64,000 nucleotides of DNA. It comes from Tigriopus japonicus (Eukaryota; Arthropoda; Copepoda; Harpacticoida; Harpacticidae). Position 1 is the first letter of the stretch. Each line of letters opens with the position of its first letter. Positions 1 to 12,539 of this stretch are shown here, in pieces. Both the position numbers and the translations under genes were made by a program. The notes under the pieces were generated by a model that was given only the letters and a program-made list of their open reading frames with translations, had not been told where the DNA came from and did not search any database. The stretch lies in assembly GCA_010645155.1 (NCBI GenBank), contig CM021312.1, positions 10,800,874-10,864,873 on the forward strand, written 5' to 3'.

Positions 1-768
1 GGGTGGCTCAAGGTGCCTTGCACTTTCACGGCTTGAGTGCGATTTGTCAAAAGCTTTGGCAAAGTCAAAATAAATAACATCTACACAGTCGCTTTGCTGG
101 AGTCCCTCAATTATGTCATCCAAGTGTTGAGTCAATTGTGTCAAGGTGCTAAAATGAGTGCGGAACCTATGCTATTGGTCAGGAATGCTATGTTGCGTGT
201 CAAGATATTCAACCAATTTTAATTTAACTAACTTTTCCATGATTATAGCTATATTAGATGTCAGTGATTTGGTCGATTGTTTCCTGGTTCACTTCTGTCA
301 CCTCCCTTATAAATTGGAATCACCTGAGCCACTTTCAGTAGAGCAGGTACCCGACCTTTAGCCAATGAACGATTCATTAGGTAGGCGAGTATTGGAGCCA
401 TAATCGTGGCCGTCCGTTTCAAGAATTGTGCTGGAAAACCATCAGGTCCTGGAGAGCTGGAGGATTTTAGTGAGTTAATGACTTCAATGATATCTTTCTC
501 GCCAACGGTTATATTTTCAAGGAAGAAAGTGTCGTCTCCCAAAAACGGGTCGTTTGGTGTGTAACGAGTGGGGACTGAAAAAACTGATGCGTATTGTTTG
601 CTAAGAATATTAGCCAGATTTGCTAGGCAAGATATTTGTTTCAAATAAGTAATCAATCTTATCAAAACAAAGTTATTTTCTTGAATGGAATTCGATTCAT
701 AAAAAAATCTACCGATGAACGCCTGAGCGGAGGCTTCCATGTCTTTTGATTTCCTTGCCCTGACACAA
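1..768 (-). pseudogene. LINE (CR1/jockey-type) reverse transcriptase fragment, broken
   Basis: On the minus strand this encodes part of a non-LTR retrotransposon reverse transcriptase. The upstream piece (about 261-764) contains the SSPGPDG motif followed by an MNRS segment and IPIYKGGDRSEPGN, which matches the N-terminal RT blocks of jockey/CR1 elements. The next piece, in another frame (about 1-225), carries the motif A block IYFDFAKAFDK with the catalytic Asp present. A frameshift near 230-260 separates the two and the copy runs off the window edge, so it is dead. Upstream LINE sequence may resume beyond the fold-back insertion at 769-1421 (about 1421-1590). The LINE at 22133-24510 has the same block order but clearly different sequence, so the two are separate subfamilies. 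Confidence 0.85.
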
Positions 769-1421
769 GAAGCACTGAAATCATGGAGTGGGAGGCTAGC
801 AATGAGAATTCGGATTCCCATCAGAAACGAACCATTTGCGTTCTTCTGCAAATGAGACCTGGCTTGCATTGAGAAGAACCCGTATTTCAAATTTCAGCCC
901 AATCGAATGCCGGAGTGAAAAGTTATGCCTTCTCAAACTTATGCACTGAAGAGAGCATAGAATGAATGAACTCGCCCTTTTGTGGTAAAGCGATTAATTA
1001 CCACAAAAGGGCTAGTTCATTCAATCTCGGTAGGATTTGCACTGAACTTTGAGCGAGCATAACTTTTGTCTCCGACGTTCGATTGAGCTGAAAATTGAAA
1101 TACGTAGTCTTATCAACGTCTGCAAGGTGTCATTTGCAGAAGGAATTAAAAAAAAGGAAGCCAGAGTGGCCGCGCGTACTAATGCGCTCTTATAAGAGGC
1201 AAATGTAAGAGCTTCCCCAGACGGTGTAGGTTCGAATCCTAGAACCTAGGTCCAATCCTCGGATTGAAGCTGTCGGGAGAAATCCTTGATCACAGGGAAT
1301 CGGAATCGCATTCCTTGAAGCGGTAGTAGAAAATCCGCAACCAATAAAAAAGAATTGTTTTTACTGGAAATCATTATTCTCATTGCTAGCCTCCCACTCC
1401 ATGATTCCAGTGCTTCTTGCT
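769..1421. mobile_element. Fold-back element, family A copy 1, with SINE inserted
   Basis: The ends are inverted copies of a sequence beginning AAGCACTG and continuing through GGAGTGGGAGGCTAGCAATG. The middle has a strong hairpin (about 966-1018) built from CCCTTTTGTGGTAA and its complement. The same element recurs at about 61342-61790, where it is shorter because it lacks the SINE found here at 1148-1351. It interrupts the minus-strand LINE at 1-768. No coding capacity is seen, so it is a non-autonomous DNA element of uncertain superfamily. Confidence 0.75.
1148..1351 (+). mobile_element. tRNA-derived SINE, family 1, copy 1
   Basis: The 5' part looks like a class II tRNA (Ser/Leu type). GCCAGAGTGGCC stands in the A-box region and GTAGGTTCGAATCCT contains a B box. 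The tail holds TCGGGAGAAATCCTT, ACAGGGAATCG and AAAATCCGCAA and ends in an A-rich run. GAATT flanks both sides (1143-1147 and 1352-1356) as a likely target duplication. The fold-back copy at 61342-61790 shows the uninterrupted site. Another copy lies at 12772-12954. Confidence 0.75.
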
Positions 1422-1851
1422 TGGCACAAAACTTGGACCAATCAGAATAAAGGTCCCGTAGAAGCAATTTAATCAGAGAAGACCTCCACATCCAGATTTT
1501 TGCGCATCTTTTATAACCATCTTTACTGTTTACAAGTTGAAGTAGTCCTAAATTAAAGTCATGAACAAACGTTGGACCAACCAGGACATAATTGAATAAA
1601 TGTAAAGGTAATCGATTGTTTGCTCTCGTATAGTTTTGGAAATGTTTTCTTAGAATATTTGATACTTGAGATTTGTAATGTGCCATTTTAAGGTGTGATG
1701 ATACAATGAATGAATGATGATACAATGATAAAACAAAATAACAGGATTTTAAATGAAAAGGGCAAGGAGCCAAAAAACGATCAGAAGAAAGAAGGAATAG
1801 TGGATAATTGCAAAGAACATTATTACAAAAGAACTTAGTTTTCAAACGATT

Positions 1852-2333
1852 TAAATGGAATGGGAACGAGACAAATGAACAAGATGGAATGGCAACTTGC
1901 TTGCACTGCTTTGTCCCAATCTTGTGTCGTCATTGGTTTACAAACAATTTATTGGTGTAATATGCTTTTTTTTTAAACTGGTACATCCATTGTGCGATTT
2001 AACATCACTTTCTAGATGAAAGAGTTAACAAAACTCAAATATATCAGTGCGGCACAAACACACAACTTTTTTGATCGATACTTTTCATTCTTCTTGTATT
2101 GTGGCAAAGCATTTTCAATCTGTTTTTTGTAGATTTTTGGGTGTTTTGGCTCAAAGTTGACTTGTCAAAAGAAAATGGCAGATTACTCAACCAAACACAC
2201 CAATAACAGCAAGACTTTTTTATCATAAAACCCCATTAGTTAGAAATATGCACCCTTGCAGTTAAACACTTTGTGTCTGAAAATCAATAAATCTTAGTGT
2301 TGTGTTTTTTTCAAACAAGCAAATCAATAACAG
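1852..2333. other. Intergenic, no gene seen
   Basis: This is AT-rich sequence up to the assembly gap. It contains a poly-T run near 1970 and no supportable coding region. Confidence 0.5.
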
Positions 2334-3239
2334 NNNNNNNNNNNNNNNNNNNNNNNNNNNNNNNNNNNNNNNNNNNNNNNNNNNNNNNNNNNNNNNNNNN
2401 NNNNNNNNNNNNNNNNNNNNNNNNNNNNNNNNNNNNNNNNNNNNNNNNNNNNNNNNNNNNNNNNNNNNNNNNNNNNNNNNNNNNNNNNNNNNNNNNNNNN
2501 NNNNNNNNNNNNNNNNNNNNNNNNNNNNNNNNNNNNNNNNNNNNNNNNNNNNNNNNNNNNNNNNNNNNNNNNNNNNNNNNNNNNNNNNNNNNNNNNNNNN
2601 NNNNNNNNNNNNNNNNNNNNNNNNNNNNNNNNNNNNNNNNNNNNNNNNNNNNNNNNNNNNNNNNNNNNNNNNNNNNNNNNNNNNNNNNNNNNNNNNNNNN
2701 NNNNNNNNNNNNNNNNNNNNNNNNNNNNNNNNNNNNNNNNNNNNNNNNNNNNNNNNNNNNNNNNNNNNNNNNNNNNNNNNNNNNNNNNNNNNNNNNNNNN
2801 NNNNNNNNNNNNNNNNNNNNNNNNNNNNNNNNNNNNNNNNNNNNNNNNNNNNNNNNNNNNNNNNNNNNNNNNNNNNNNNNNNNNNNNNNNNNNNNNNNNN
2901 NNNNNNNNNNNNNNNNNNNNNNNNNNNNNNNNNNNNNNNNNNNNNNNNNNNNNNNNNNNNNNNNNNNNNNNNNNNNNNNNNNNNNNNNNNNNNNNNNNNN
3001 NNNNNNNNNNNNNNNNNNNNNNNNNNNNNNNNNNNNNNNNNNNNNNNNNNNNNNNNNNNNNNNNNNNNNNNNNNNNNNNNNNNNNNNNNNNNNNNNNNNN
3101 NNNNNNNNNNNNNNNNNNNNNNNNNNNNNNNNNNNNNNNNNNNNNNNNNNNNNNNNNNNNNNNNNNNNNNNNNNNNNNNNNNNNNNNNNNNNNNNNNNNN
3201 NNNNNNNNNNNNNNNNNNNNNNNNNNNNNNNNNNNNNNN
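2334..3239. other. Assembly gap (906 Ns)
   Basis: This is an uninterrupted run of N. Any reading frame crossing it is artificial. Confidence 1.
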
Positions 3240-3603
3240 ATTGAGGCAAGTGGCTCTTTTGGAACCTCATGGCACAGAAGAAACGGATCCCGATTCTCCA
3301 CGACGACTTGGATGTGTAGGAAGCCCAGATCGGATGAAGACGGTGCCTAGCTTGGGAGGCCTACCAAGTGTGGATTTCCAATCTCCCGATCGAAGCTGGC
3401 CCTGCCAGGAACTCGTGATGGATGACAGTGAAGTGGAACCAGGAACAGCAAGTGTCGTGATTGCTGCGCCTGTTTTATCCAGTTTAAATGACAATGGATA
3501 TGCGAGTGATGCAGCAAATCCGTCAGGAAAATTGGAAAAAAGAAGGAGACGACACAGGGTTTTTTACAAAGATTTTGCGAAGGGTTTGTACCGCAAACAG
3601 TAA
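3240..3603 (+). CDS. C-terminal part of an unidentified protein, 5' end lost in gap
   Basis: An open frame of 120 codons runs from the gap edge to a TAA at 3601-3603. It is acidic and Pro/Ser-rich in the middle (LVMDDSEVEPGTAS) and ends in a basic tail with the run RRRRHR followed by FYKDFAKGLYRKQ. I do not recognise the family. It has no visible domain, membrane segment or splice site after the gap. About 455 bp downstream is a purine tract and an LTR-like segment (4059-4367), so it could be the end of a retrotransposon polyprotein. It could equally be a host terminal exon. Only about 360 bases are visible, so even its coding status is moderately supported. Confidence 0.4.
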
Positions 3604-4058
3604 GAGCATCAAACATGAACGTGTGCACACGACCAAATAGAAATACATACAGTCCACAAATCACGATAGAACTATGCAAGGGGGTCTTGGAGCCTTACAA
3701 ACTACAAGACTATCGCCCCAGGAGCCTTACAACCTCTATGACGATAACCCGGATTGAACCTTCACTAACCCTGAGGAGTCAGGCTGAAAGCTCAATCTTT
3801 TGCACTCTGGTTCGGAGAGGTTTTTTTAAGTTATTTTTCCTAAGGTAAAATCAAATGGTCGCTAGAAAAAATCAGCATAAATGTACCATATTCCCAGAGA
3901 CGCTAGTTCGCCCAGAGGTCACCAGAAAACAAGTGACTTAGACGGAGAGAGAGACTCCGCCATCAAGATTATCCAATAGACTTGGTGTAAGAAGTGCCAG
4001 TTTGAACATCACTCTATTGTGAAAGAAAACGCATTGAGAATGGTTTTCTTGGGGGGTA

Positions 4059-4367
4059 TGTCGTAATCGTGATGTCAATGAAGGAAGTTATTCAAGGATC
4101 TACAACAGTGAGGATTAATCGGTGCTTAAGCCAGCCGGCTCTGGCCTGGTCAGCCAATCCAGCCAATTTGGTTTTGGCGCCAACTTTCAGGAATATGATT
4201 GAGAACGTCTGCTCTTGTATAAATAAAGCTCACTCTTACGATCATTAACCAGTCGAAGAGACAATATCAATCACGTACGTTGTACTTATTGAACTACTTA
4301 GTTAGAATTATCCTAGTCTTAGCCTGCATTATTCTTAGATCTTAGCAAGTAGGGGTAAATCACTACA
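4059..4367 (+). repeat. Putative LTR (solo or 3' LTR)
   Basis: The segment starts TGTCGTAATC directly after the purine tract TTGGGGGGTA and ends CACTACA, giving TG...CA termini. A TATA-like TGTATAAATAAAGC lies at about 4215-4228, as in a promoter-bearing LTR. It abuts a fold-back element that has lost its outer left end, which fits insertion into that element. The partner LTR would be in or beyond the gap and is not visible. Confidence 0.4.
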
Positions 4368-4940
4368 GGTAGAACAAGGCCGTTGGTTGTGCTGAGTTGC
4401 CCAACCCATTTTGGCGATTCCAAGTTTTTTTTTCATCCAAGCGTCCATTCAATGATTCTAGGATCTTGGAAGTGATCGTTATCTCACGTAAAGATGCCTA
4501 GGCTGGAATTGAGTCAATAAAATGCAAAATTTATTTGCTAAAAAATGAGGCATATAAAATCATATATAACCAGTAAAAACTATTTCATTTCTTTGTATAG
4601 GGAACATTTTGAAACGTTGATTTGATTCTTTCAGCATCTTTTAATTTTTGCTTGGATCAATGTCAAGTCCTCTTTTTGCAAGAACACAAGGCTAACTTGA
4701 TTGTTTTTAATTTTATAAACCTTAAAATAAATTTTTGCGCATTATTGACCCAAATCCAGCCTAGGCATCTTTACCTGAAATATCGATCGTTTGCAGGGAC
4801 CTAGAATCATCAGATGGACACTTAAAAGGGAAAAACTTGGATTCGCCAAAATGGGTTGGGCAACTAAGTACAGCCATCGGCCCTGTTTTGACGCTAGCGG
4901 AATGATTTAAAACGCTCACTTGAAGCAACCTTTGTCATGT
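4368..4940. mobile_element. Fold-back element, family B, left end truncated
   Basis: The arms are inverted. The left arm is CAAGGCCGTTGGTTGTGC... with ATTTTGGCGATTCCAAG. The right arm is CTTGGATTCGCCAAAATGGG... with CAGCCATCGGCCCTG. The right arm continues outward through GGAATGATTTAAAACGCTCA to about 4940. The matching outer left arm is missing at the junction with the LTR-like segment. A full copy lies at 39524-40158. Confidence 0.75.
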
Positions 4941-5845
4941 CCCATTGAACTGATTACAAAATGATAAACATGCATAATCAATCAAAACATTTCAATTGCC
5001 CATGTCTTTAAAGAAGGAAAATCATATACTTAATGTCAGAAAGATATGTTTCGAAGGGTTTTGGACCAAAAGTATTCGATGTTGCTCTCAAACTCCATTC
5101 TTTGCAGTGCTTGTCGGTTTCCAATTTAGGTAGGATTAACCGAAACTGAAAACGAAATTTTGTCCATAAGCACTTCATTCCATCACTTATTCTGACATTC
5201 ATGAGCAGAACGGCCGAAAATGTATAATCAAATATATAATATAAATATTTTGGTGTTTTGAGCATTTTTTTTAATATTGGGGCTTTTTTTCAAAACAAAA
5301 CGAAAATTCCCGTTTTCTATGACTTATTTCAAGAATCTTCATGATTTCAATAAATCTTTTGAAGTTGTGTTAAAAATCTGATGTATCCCAAAAACATATT
5401 GCTAAAATCTCTCAATTTTTCCAGAAATAGGAAGTAAATAATTGGTCAGTTAAAAGTAACATAAACGGATTTTAATCTTGAATAGAAAACTGCAACTCCA
5501 ATCAAGAAGCATGATGTAAATCTTGAATGAATATTCACTAAATATTGGGCGATTTTATGTAGGGATTAAATATAAAATGTCAAAAATAGCCAATTTTCTC
5601 TACTCAGTGTAAATTTCTAACACCAAAGATTGGTGGTCTACCTGCATTCTCGTCATTGCCAATTTTTCATCAAAAAATTGGATTAAAATAAAATCAAAAA
5701 ACACCAAATTATTTCCCCTGAAAACCTAGAAAATTAAACATCTTTTAAATATTTGGATGCAACTTAAACTTTTGCTAAAATATTTTGATGCTTTTGCCTT
5801 AAAATTTATTTAGATGTTTGGCCTTCAAAATTAAATATTTTCGGT
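4941..5845. other. Intergenic, no gene seen
   Basis: This is very AT-rich sequence with many short homopolymers. I see no open frame with protein character and no terminal-repeat element. Confidence 0.5.
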
Positions 5846-6255
5846 CACTCTATTCATGTGCTTTGTTTGATAACAGCAGTCCAAATGATATCTGGCCCTC
5901 CAAGTTTCTTTGACCTTAACTGAATACTTATGTATCTATAAAAGACCAAAAGACAGTAGTTAATAATGCCATGTACGTTGTCGTGAGACATCCAAGCTTA
6001 CGAAGGTTGAAGTACCCCGGATTAAGAAATGATTATGGGAAAACATGAGCACTCTATTCATGTGCTTTGTTTGATAACAGCAGTCCAAATGATATCTGGC
6101 CCTCCAAGTTTCTTTGACCTTAACTGAATACTTATGTATCTATAAAAGACCAAAAGACAGTAGTTAATAATGCCATGTACGTTGTCGTGAGACATCCAAG
6201 CTTACGAAGGTTGAAGTACCCCGAATTAAGCAATGATTATGGGAAAACATGAGCA
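5846..6255. repeat. Near-identical 204-bp tandem duplication
   Basis: Unit 1 starts CACTCTATTCATGTGC at 5846 and unit 2 repeats it from 6050. Reading the two against each other I see only two clear differences: CCCCGG versus CCCCGA, and AAGAAAT versus AAGCAAT. The unit includes a TATA-like CTATAAAAG but no gene is seen. Confidence 0.9.
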
Positions 6256-6877
6256 TGCAAAGATATAACACTGCCCACATCCTTTGTTTATCGAAACGAC
6301 GACAAGGCAAAAGAAAATACTTGACTGACGCACTATAGTACAAATAGGGCATCCGTTAACTTTTTGCTGATGCTTTGTCCAAGGCACGACTTGAATTTTA
6401 CTTTCGAAACATACGCGTACATTCATCAAGCTGAGGAGAAAAAAAAATAACCACAAAATCGCTACTCTTTGGTGTCCTCAACACGTTAAATGTTTGCTCG
6501 AAACTTCAGCATTTGTCAATTTTAATGCATTTTTCTCTGATTTATACAGGATCAGAATATAAACCTGATATTATACTTTCTGCTTGCAGCATGCTATGAG
6601 CATGATGTCCATCGTTTATAAAAGAGAGACTCCAAAACCAGATCTCTTTGTACCATACATCAGGTATAGTATCACAGAAGACCAGGCGCTAGAATTTGAC
6701 CATGCAAGACTCCGACTTAGAATTCACCTGGAATAGGCGGTGTCAGGTTTTCAGAGTTTCAGATTGGTACCGAGCAGCTTGAAAATTCAAATAGCGTAAA
6801 CAACAAATTTTGAGGACCAATTTAGGAGCTACGAGAGTCAAACTGTCACTGACGATACACCTAATGTTGCTAATAAC

Positions 6878-7606
6878 TAGGCCTGGGAATTTAATGCTAA
6901 AAAAGATGCCTCAACGTCAAAAAATATCAAATAAATAAGGCCCAGAATGTAAATACATTTGTAAATATAATCATGTTTCATTGGGCATTTAATGTTGTGT
7001 ATCGTAACTTTTTATAGTCTGGGTTCTCGATTTAACGTATCTTTGATTTTTTCTCCCTGTGGATGTGAAAAAGCTTCAGAGAAGAGACTTTTAAACAATC
7101 GCAACAGTATCCTTAAATTTTGTCCGTTCATTATTCAGTTCCAAAACTATAGTCTTTGCCAATTCCATTTTTCTAACTCTAATTTTGAAAAAAAAACCTT
7201 TCTTAACAAAAATCTCCCTTGTTGCCATCCTTCAGTTTTTAAGGTGTGTACGCAAACCTGAGATCGTTACACCAAATAGAGGGGGCTTTGTTAGTCAAGG
7301 TACCCCAACTTCCGAAGTTTGTATCAGAAATATCAAATTAAAAAATACGAAATGGAAAAAAATCGCTTGTTGTAGTATCCATATTTGAATCAAACTTCCA
7401 AAAGATATTTCTGAAAATTATATTTGATCTCTTGAAAATCACGTTTTTGTGCTCATTTTCCCAAAAAGTCTCCAAAATGCAAAACAAAATGCAAATAAGC
7501 GCTTAAAATTTAATTCGATGCAAATAGGCGCTCAAAATGCAAATCATTGCAAATAAGGGCCCAAAATGCCGATAAAAGACTTTTGCATCCAATTCTCAGG
7601 CTTACA
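6878..7606. mobile_element. hAT-like non-autonomous element (TAGGCCTG family)
   Basis: The termini are TAGGCCTGGGAATTTAATGC on the left and the complement of TAAGCCTGAGAATTGGATGC on the right. CTAATAAC occurs before the left end (6870-6877) and after the right end (7607-7614), an 8-bp duplication. The interior is non-coding and near the right end repeats AAAATGCAAAT motifs. A fragment with the same left end appears at 15341. Confidence 0.7.
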
Positions 7607-10600
7607 CTAATAACACTCATAGTTTCACAGATCTGGCTCTAAAATTTGGCTCTAAAGAGCTCAATTTGGTCAGGCTGGTACCGAGACAAAAGCACAAATG
7701 AAGTATGCAATGTAAACAAATCCGAAAATGTCCATGAAGAGTGGAACATTTCAAAAGACGACCAATCATTGAATCCCATGTCATAACTAACTTACTGGCG
7801 GGAAGCTATTTGAAAACATTGAAAATGTTTTTTTTCCAAATAAGTGGGCTTTTTTGGGAGAAAAGTTATCTTTCGTCAATTTTGGGAGAAAAACACATTT
7901 TTGGGCCTTTTTCGAGGTATTTTTCACCAAATTATTACAAATTTAAACAAGTTTTTAGCAACTTAGTACTTTTTATACCATAACCGGGCAAAACATATGT
8001 TGTGTTTAAAAATTACGAGAATATTTACCCAATGTGACCGCTGGCTTGGGAAATTTGGAAAAGTACCATCTTTTGATGTTTTCTGTTTCTCTCAACTCTG
8101 GAGGGTTTTGAAGGCTTTTATGCAGCTTTCTGTTTTAAAATGAGGAAATGATTAAGGAACTATAAAAATAACGCTCTTCCCCCTACTGGTATGAACAACT
8201 CCTGTTGGTTTTCTCAGGATTTCTGTGTATCAACTTTCATTGTCCATTCAACAATACACATATTTGCTTGAATTTTCTCTCAAACGTAACTTTAACAAAA
8301 AAAAGTTTATGTATGAATTATGACTTTGCTTGGGTCTACAGTAAGATTTAGCTCATTCCAAGGAGAAAAAATGTGACAGTCTTAAGGTTGCAAATGTGTG
8401 ATGTAGGAGAACGTATTAGTATGTTACACCAAGTTGTATTCAAGAAAGTCTTAAGATAAAAAATGGACAATAAAAGGTTAAATCTCAATTGTTCAAAAAT
8501 CACACATTCATTACATAAAAGCCATTTTTACAACCTGTAGAGTACTTTTCTGGCATCTAAAATCCACATTTTCCCGATGCATAAAAGAGAAATTCAATCA
8601 AAGCTTCAAATTTCATCACAAGATTGAGGCAAAACAGGGGCAAAGTCTCCTGATTTCAGAACTGCCCTCAACTCAAAAACTGCAACTTTGCAACAAGTCA
8701 AAATATTGCTCCTAAGTAGCCGGAAACAAACGCAAGATGGCACACGTTGTCACATGCAACAAGCATGCACTGTGTGTGCAATGGGATCTGACGCTGGCCA
8801 CATTTAGTTTCGTGATTCAAAACTGGAATTTGTGATTTCAGGGAGTCAAAGGCGGAATTGCTCATTCGACTGCTTTGCTTGAGAAAGAGTAATGCAGAAA
8901 GAATCAAGTTCCCTGGCACCCTTGCTACTGAACTATAGAAATGAGCTCAAAACAAATCTCCACTGACCTAACTGGAGTGACAGTTCTGTCTATGAAGAAC
9001 TGGACCTAAACCTAATCGTCAAGTTGTTGATTCTGAGAACAAGAGAGGGCATCAGATGCAAGGTGGATCGGAATGTATGAGAGCGATATAGATGACAAAA
9101 ATGCTAAGTTTCTTTAAAATGGTCCTTATAAAAGTTTGGGAGGTTACGACAATAATAAGATCATAAGGATTGTAACGTGGTACAAAACTTTAAATTGCCT
9201 TCTAACATGCCAGCACATAATGGGGACAACAGAACTACAATTTTTCAATGGTTTGATAATAAATATCAATCGAAATTATCAGTTATTTATCGTTCCAGAA
9301 TGCGAGATATTAGCCCCAAGACAACAATCAAAGTAGAATATCATCATTTATCTCGTTATCCTCAATATAATATATGCACTGGTTTTATTAAGTGGACGTA
9401 ATTTCTCCAGGAAAGAAATACTTGTGTTCACCTTGTGAATATTGAACAGTAACAGATTCTAAGCTTTTCGGGAGTCAATTTGTCCAAATTTAGATTTGGT
9501 CCGTATTCAGTGGATTTGGAATTATCCCTAAAAATAGTTGCATAGGGAGAATAGTGGTTTGAAACTTAGGTAGTAGAGAGTTCGCCAACAGACTTGAAAA
9601 GTGTATTCAAACGATAACAAGATTTGTTTCAACCCACCTACCCAAAAAATACACCCATTTTTCATTTCTAATTCAAAAAATAGAATTTGGATTGCAACTT
9701 ATAATAGCTACAAGTGGTTCAAACCTGCAAAGTAATTATAGTAAACTAGTAACCCAAAATAGCAATTAAGGTTTCACAGTAAATGTGGTTTCATTTGCGC
9801 CTTTCATACATAATTGAAGTAATATTTTCTTCACACTCATAGCAAGCTTAAAACTTGAACACTCTAAAATATGTATGAATTTTCTCATTTTGTCACTATT
9901 TTCTCTTTGTAAATTGATGAGCCAGGAACAACCGATTTTTGTCAATTTCTGTAACATTTTGTTCACAAATAAAAGCTAGTTCTCTTGTTCCACTCATCAG
10001 TTTTTACACTCTGAATGACGAAAATAAAACTTGTGCAAATCTTAATGAAACTGGACATTTTCAAATCTTGGGAGAACAGTTTTACCTGAAAATAGGAATG
10101 TCTTCCGTCCACAGCAACCTCCTTTATCGAGATGTTTTCTTATGCTGGGTATTTCCAAAGCCAGCTTTGGCCTAATTCCTAAATCAAGGGGAGATCAGAC
10201 CATGCCCACATGGTCAGGCATTTCTTCTTTCCGCTTGGCTTACCTATATAGGGTACAATTGATTACTTCATCTCTTCATGATTATTTAAAAAAATGAGCA
10301 AGTCCAACACAAAAAGGGTTCTAACGCTTTAAATGGGAAGGTTTTGGTAATTTTGTTTCGTTAGTTTTTGAAGTTTATTCGCGATTTTGACCGTTGTGCA
10401 TGTTTTGCCCGTTCCTAGTCACGAATGATTTTGGGACGGAATGGTGAATGAAATTTAAAACATCTAAATTCAACTATAAAATAGACGGAAATGTTGAAGA
10501 ACTGCGTCTTTGACCCCATTGGGTATTCTTTGTAACTAGTTTATGAATGTCCGTTGAATTTGGAAGCCCTATCGAATTGATATTATTCAGAACTTCGTGG

Positions 10601-11100
10601 TTTAAAAAACCGCCAATTTGGCTCGACTAAATCCCATTGTCTAAAATTTATCAGTGACTATGCTGAATAAAAAATTGAAGAATCAAATTAAAATACTACA
10701 TGCCTTCAGTTTCCGTTCATTCAACGCAAAAATAACTTGAAGTTGAAGAAATAGTTTTTCCTCCTCGAGAACTAATTTTTGAGAGAAGCGCGTTTTTCTT
10801 GGCCGTCTAGAGCCTATAAAAGTACTACGTATTTCAAAGAATTCCAAATGCTCGTCTTTTTCTTGCTTTTAGTGAAAGGAAACACGACGTAGATTCAAGA
10901 TCGTCCTCAAAAATGCTACTCGCGAGCGTTCGGTCGTTGACATCACCAACTTTGGGTTAAAAAAAAGCCGTACTTTGTAAGAATACTCGAAGAATGGACG
11001 ACTCTTTTCCTCATAATTATTTTCCCGCGAATTGAAATATTAACATATATATATAATAAAAACATTAATTATTGAAACTATAATAATGATTAACTATCTT
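7607..11100. other. Long intergenic stretch, no gene seen
   Basis: The sequence is AT-rich. Short open frames are present but none has domain features, compositional coding signal or plausible splice partners. No terminal-repeat element was resolved here. Confidence 0.45.
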
Positions 11101-11102
11101 TA

Positions 11103-11150
11103 CAGGGAATCCCATTCCTTGTAGCGGTATTGAAAAATCCGCCCCCAGCA
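11103..11150 (+). repeat. SINE family 1 tail fragment
   Basis: ACAGGGAATCCCATTCCTTG followed by TAGCGG and AAAAATCCGC matches the 3' tails of the SINEs at 1148 and 12772. No tRNA-like head is present, so this is a 5'-truncated copy. Related short tails occur at about 43838 and 55440. Confidence 0.55.
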
Positions 11151-12539
11151 TACAACGTGTTTTAAAATCTAAAAGTAACTCTCGAAATAAGAATACTTTC
11201 TGATGGCCAACAAGCAAATTTTGCTAATCCAGTTTTGACTGTGTTTGCTACGGCATGGACACCTAGATTTGAGTTGCTACATTTTGGGAATTTTCTCAGT
11301 GAGTGGAGATCAGGGTTGGGTTGGACATAATGGAATTTCTAAAAACAGCCAAATCCCGCGACAGACAAAAATGAGTAAGTGTTTTAAATAAAATAGTTTT
11401 GTTAGAATTTGAAAAAAAAAATATTGCTTCATTGGGAATGGGATTTTGGAAAGTGCCATTGAGATCATCCATCAACACTGATCACGTCAAGACATAGAGT
11501 TTTACAGAGGCGAGATACCAAGGGAGGCCGGCCGTGAATTTTCATTGCAGGCAGCAAGGGCCGTTCATCATCAACGACTAGTTAAATACTCTACGACGTT
11601 TGTACTTTGATCTTTGACTTGCATGGGCAAGTTTTTAAGATACCTTTTGGAAATATTTGCTTTTTCACGCAACTTATGGGCAACTTCGTTGTCCAATATC
11701 AGCTGCAAACAAGGCTGAGTGAATGACGACAATGGCCCCTCTATCCTTCTCTAAGCCCATCCTGGGGCACATTTCTGCGGCAAAACATATCGCTGGCCTG
11801 TTAATAACAATGAGATAAAATGTAAGTATAAAAAATAAACATATTATTTCTCTTTTCAGTTATTTTTCAGAGGGTGGTTGGCTTTACAACTTTGTGCGTT
11901 AAGTGCGACTAACCAATTCACTTTGGCACTTCAAATAACACATTTACTAACCTTGAGATCATGCCACGAAAGAGCAAAGAGCAAGAACATGGTTCAAAAA
12001 GTACCATTATGGGTTTCAACATTTTTCGCCGCCACAATACACTTAGTCTTGACGTGTGTTGCCAAATGTCTAACTTTGAACTTATTAAAACAGAGGGAGG
12101 ATCTGAAGCTAGTTATAAAGCATAGTTTGTCAGCATCAGCATTATTTTTTAATCAAAAGTTATGTGAATTAGGAGAATTAGATACTATAAATGTATATTT
12201 CCGTCACCTTCAAAAGTACTATCAAGTCTGATCAATACTTATTCTATTTTTTAGGATAATTTCATAATATTATAAAATTTATTGATTTTACAAATTTATT
12301 TATTTCTCCCACACAAAACCTTTTCTTCTTTATTACTGCAGTTAATGTCTTAATATAATAACTGTCCAATGAAGCAATAGTCTATCGCAATAAAGATTGT
12401 TATTATTTTAAGCATTCATTTGATTACTCAAGAAAACTGAATTGTGATTAATACTCAAACAATCCAATCCCAAAATCTATGGCCAAGAGCATTTCATCTT
12501 GACAATGGGAACCGTTGAGTTCCAGGCCTTTCAATATTT
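11151..12539. other. Intergenic, no gene supported
   Basis: A 117-codon open frame (11878-12231) is present but has no recognisable domain, no flanking splice or promoter evidence and an unremarkable composition. I do not call it a gene. Confidence 0.4.

Noticed and set aside
1156..1245. tRNA-like sequence that could be a real tRNA-Ser/Leu
   Set aside because: The acceptor stem does not close and it is followed by the SINE tail shared with 12772-12954, so it is a SINE head. The same applies to 53016 and 36876.
2297..3301. Long open frames across 2297-3301 on both strands
   Set aside because: They consist almost wholly of Ns in the assembly gap. Only the part from 3240 onward is real sequence.
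11878..12231. 117-codon open frame
   Set aside because: No recognisable domain, no splice, promoter or poly(A) context, and composition like the other random frames nearby.
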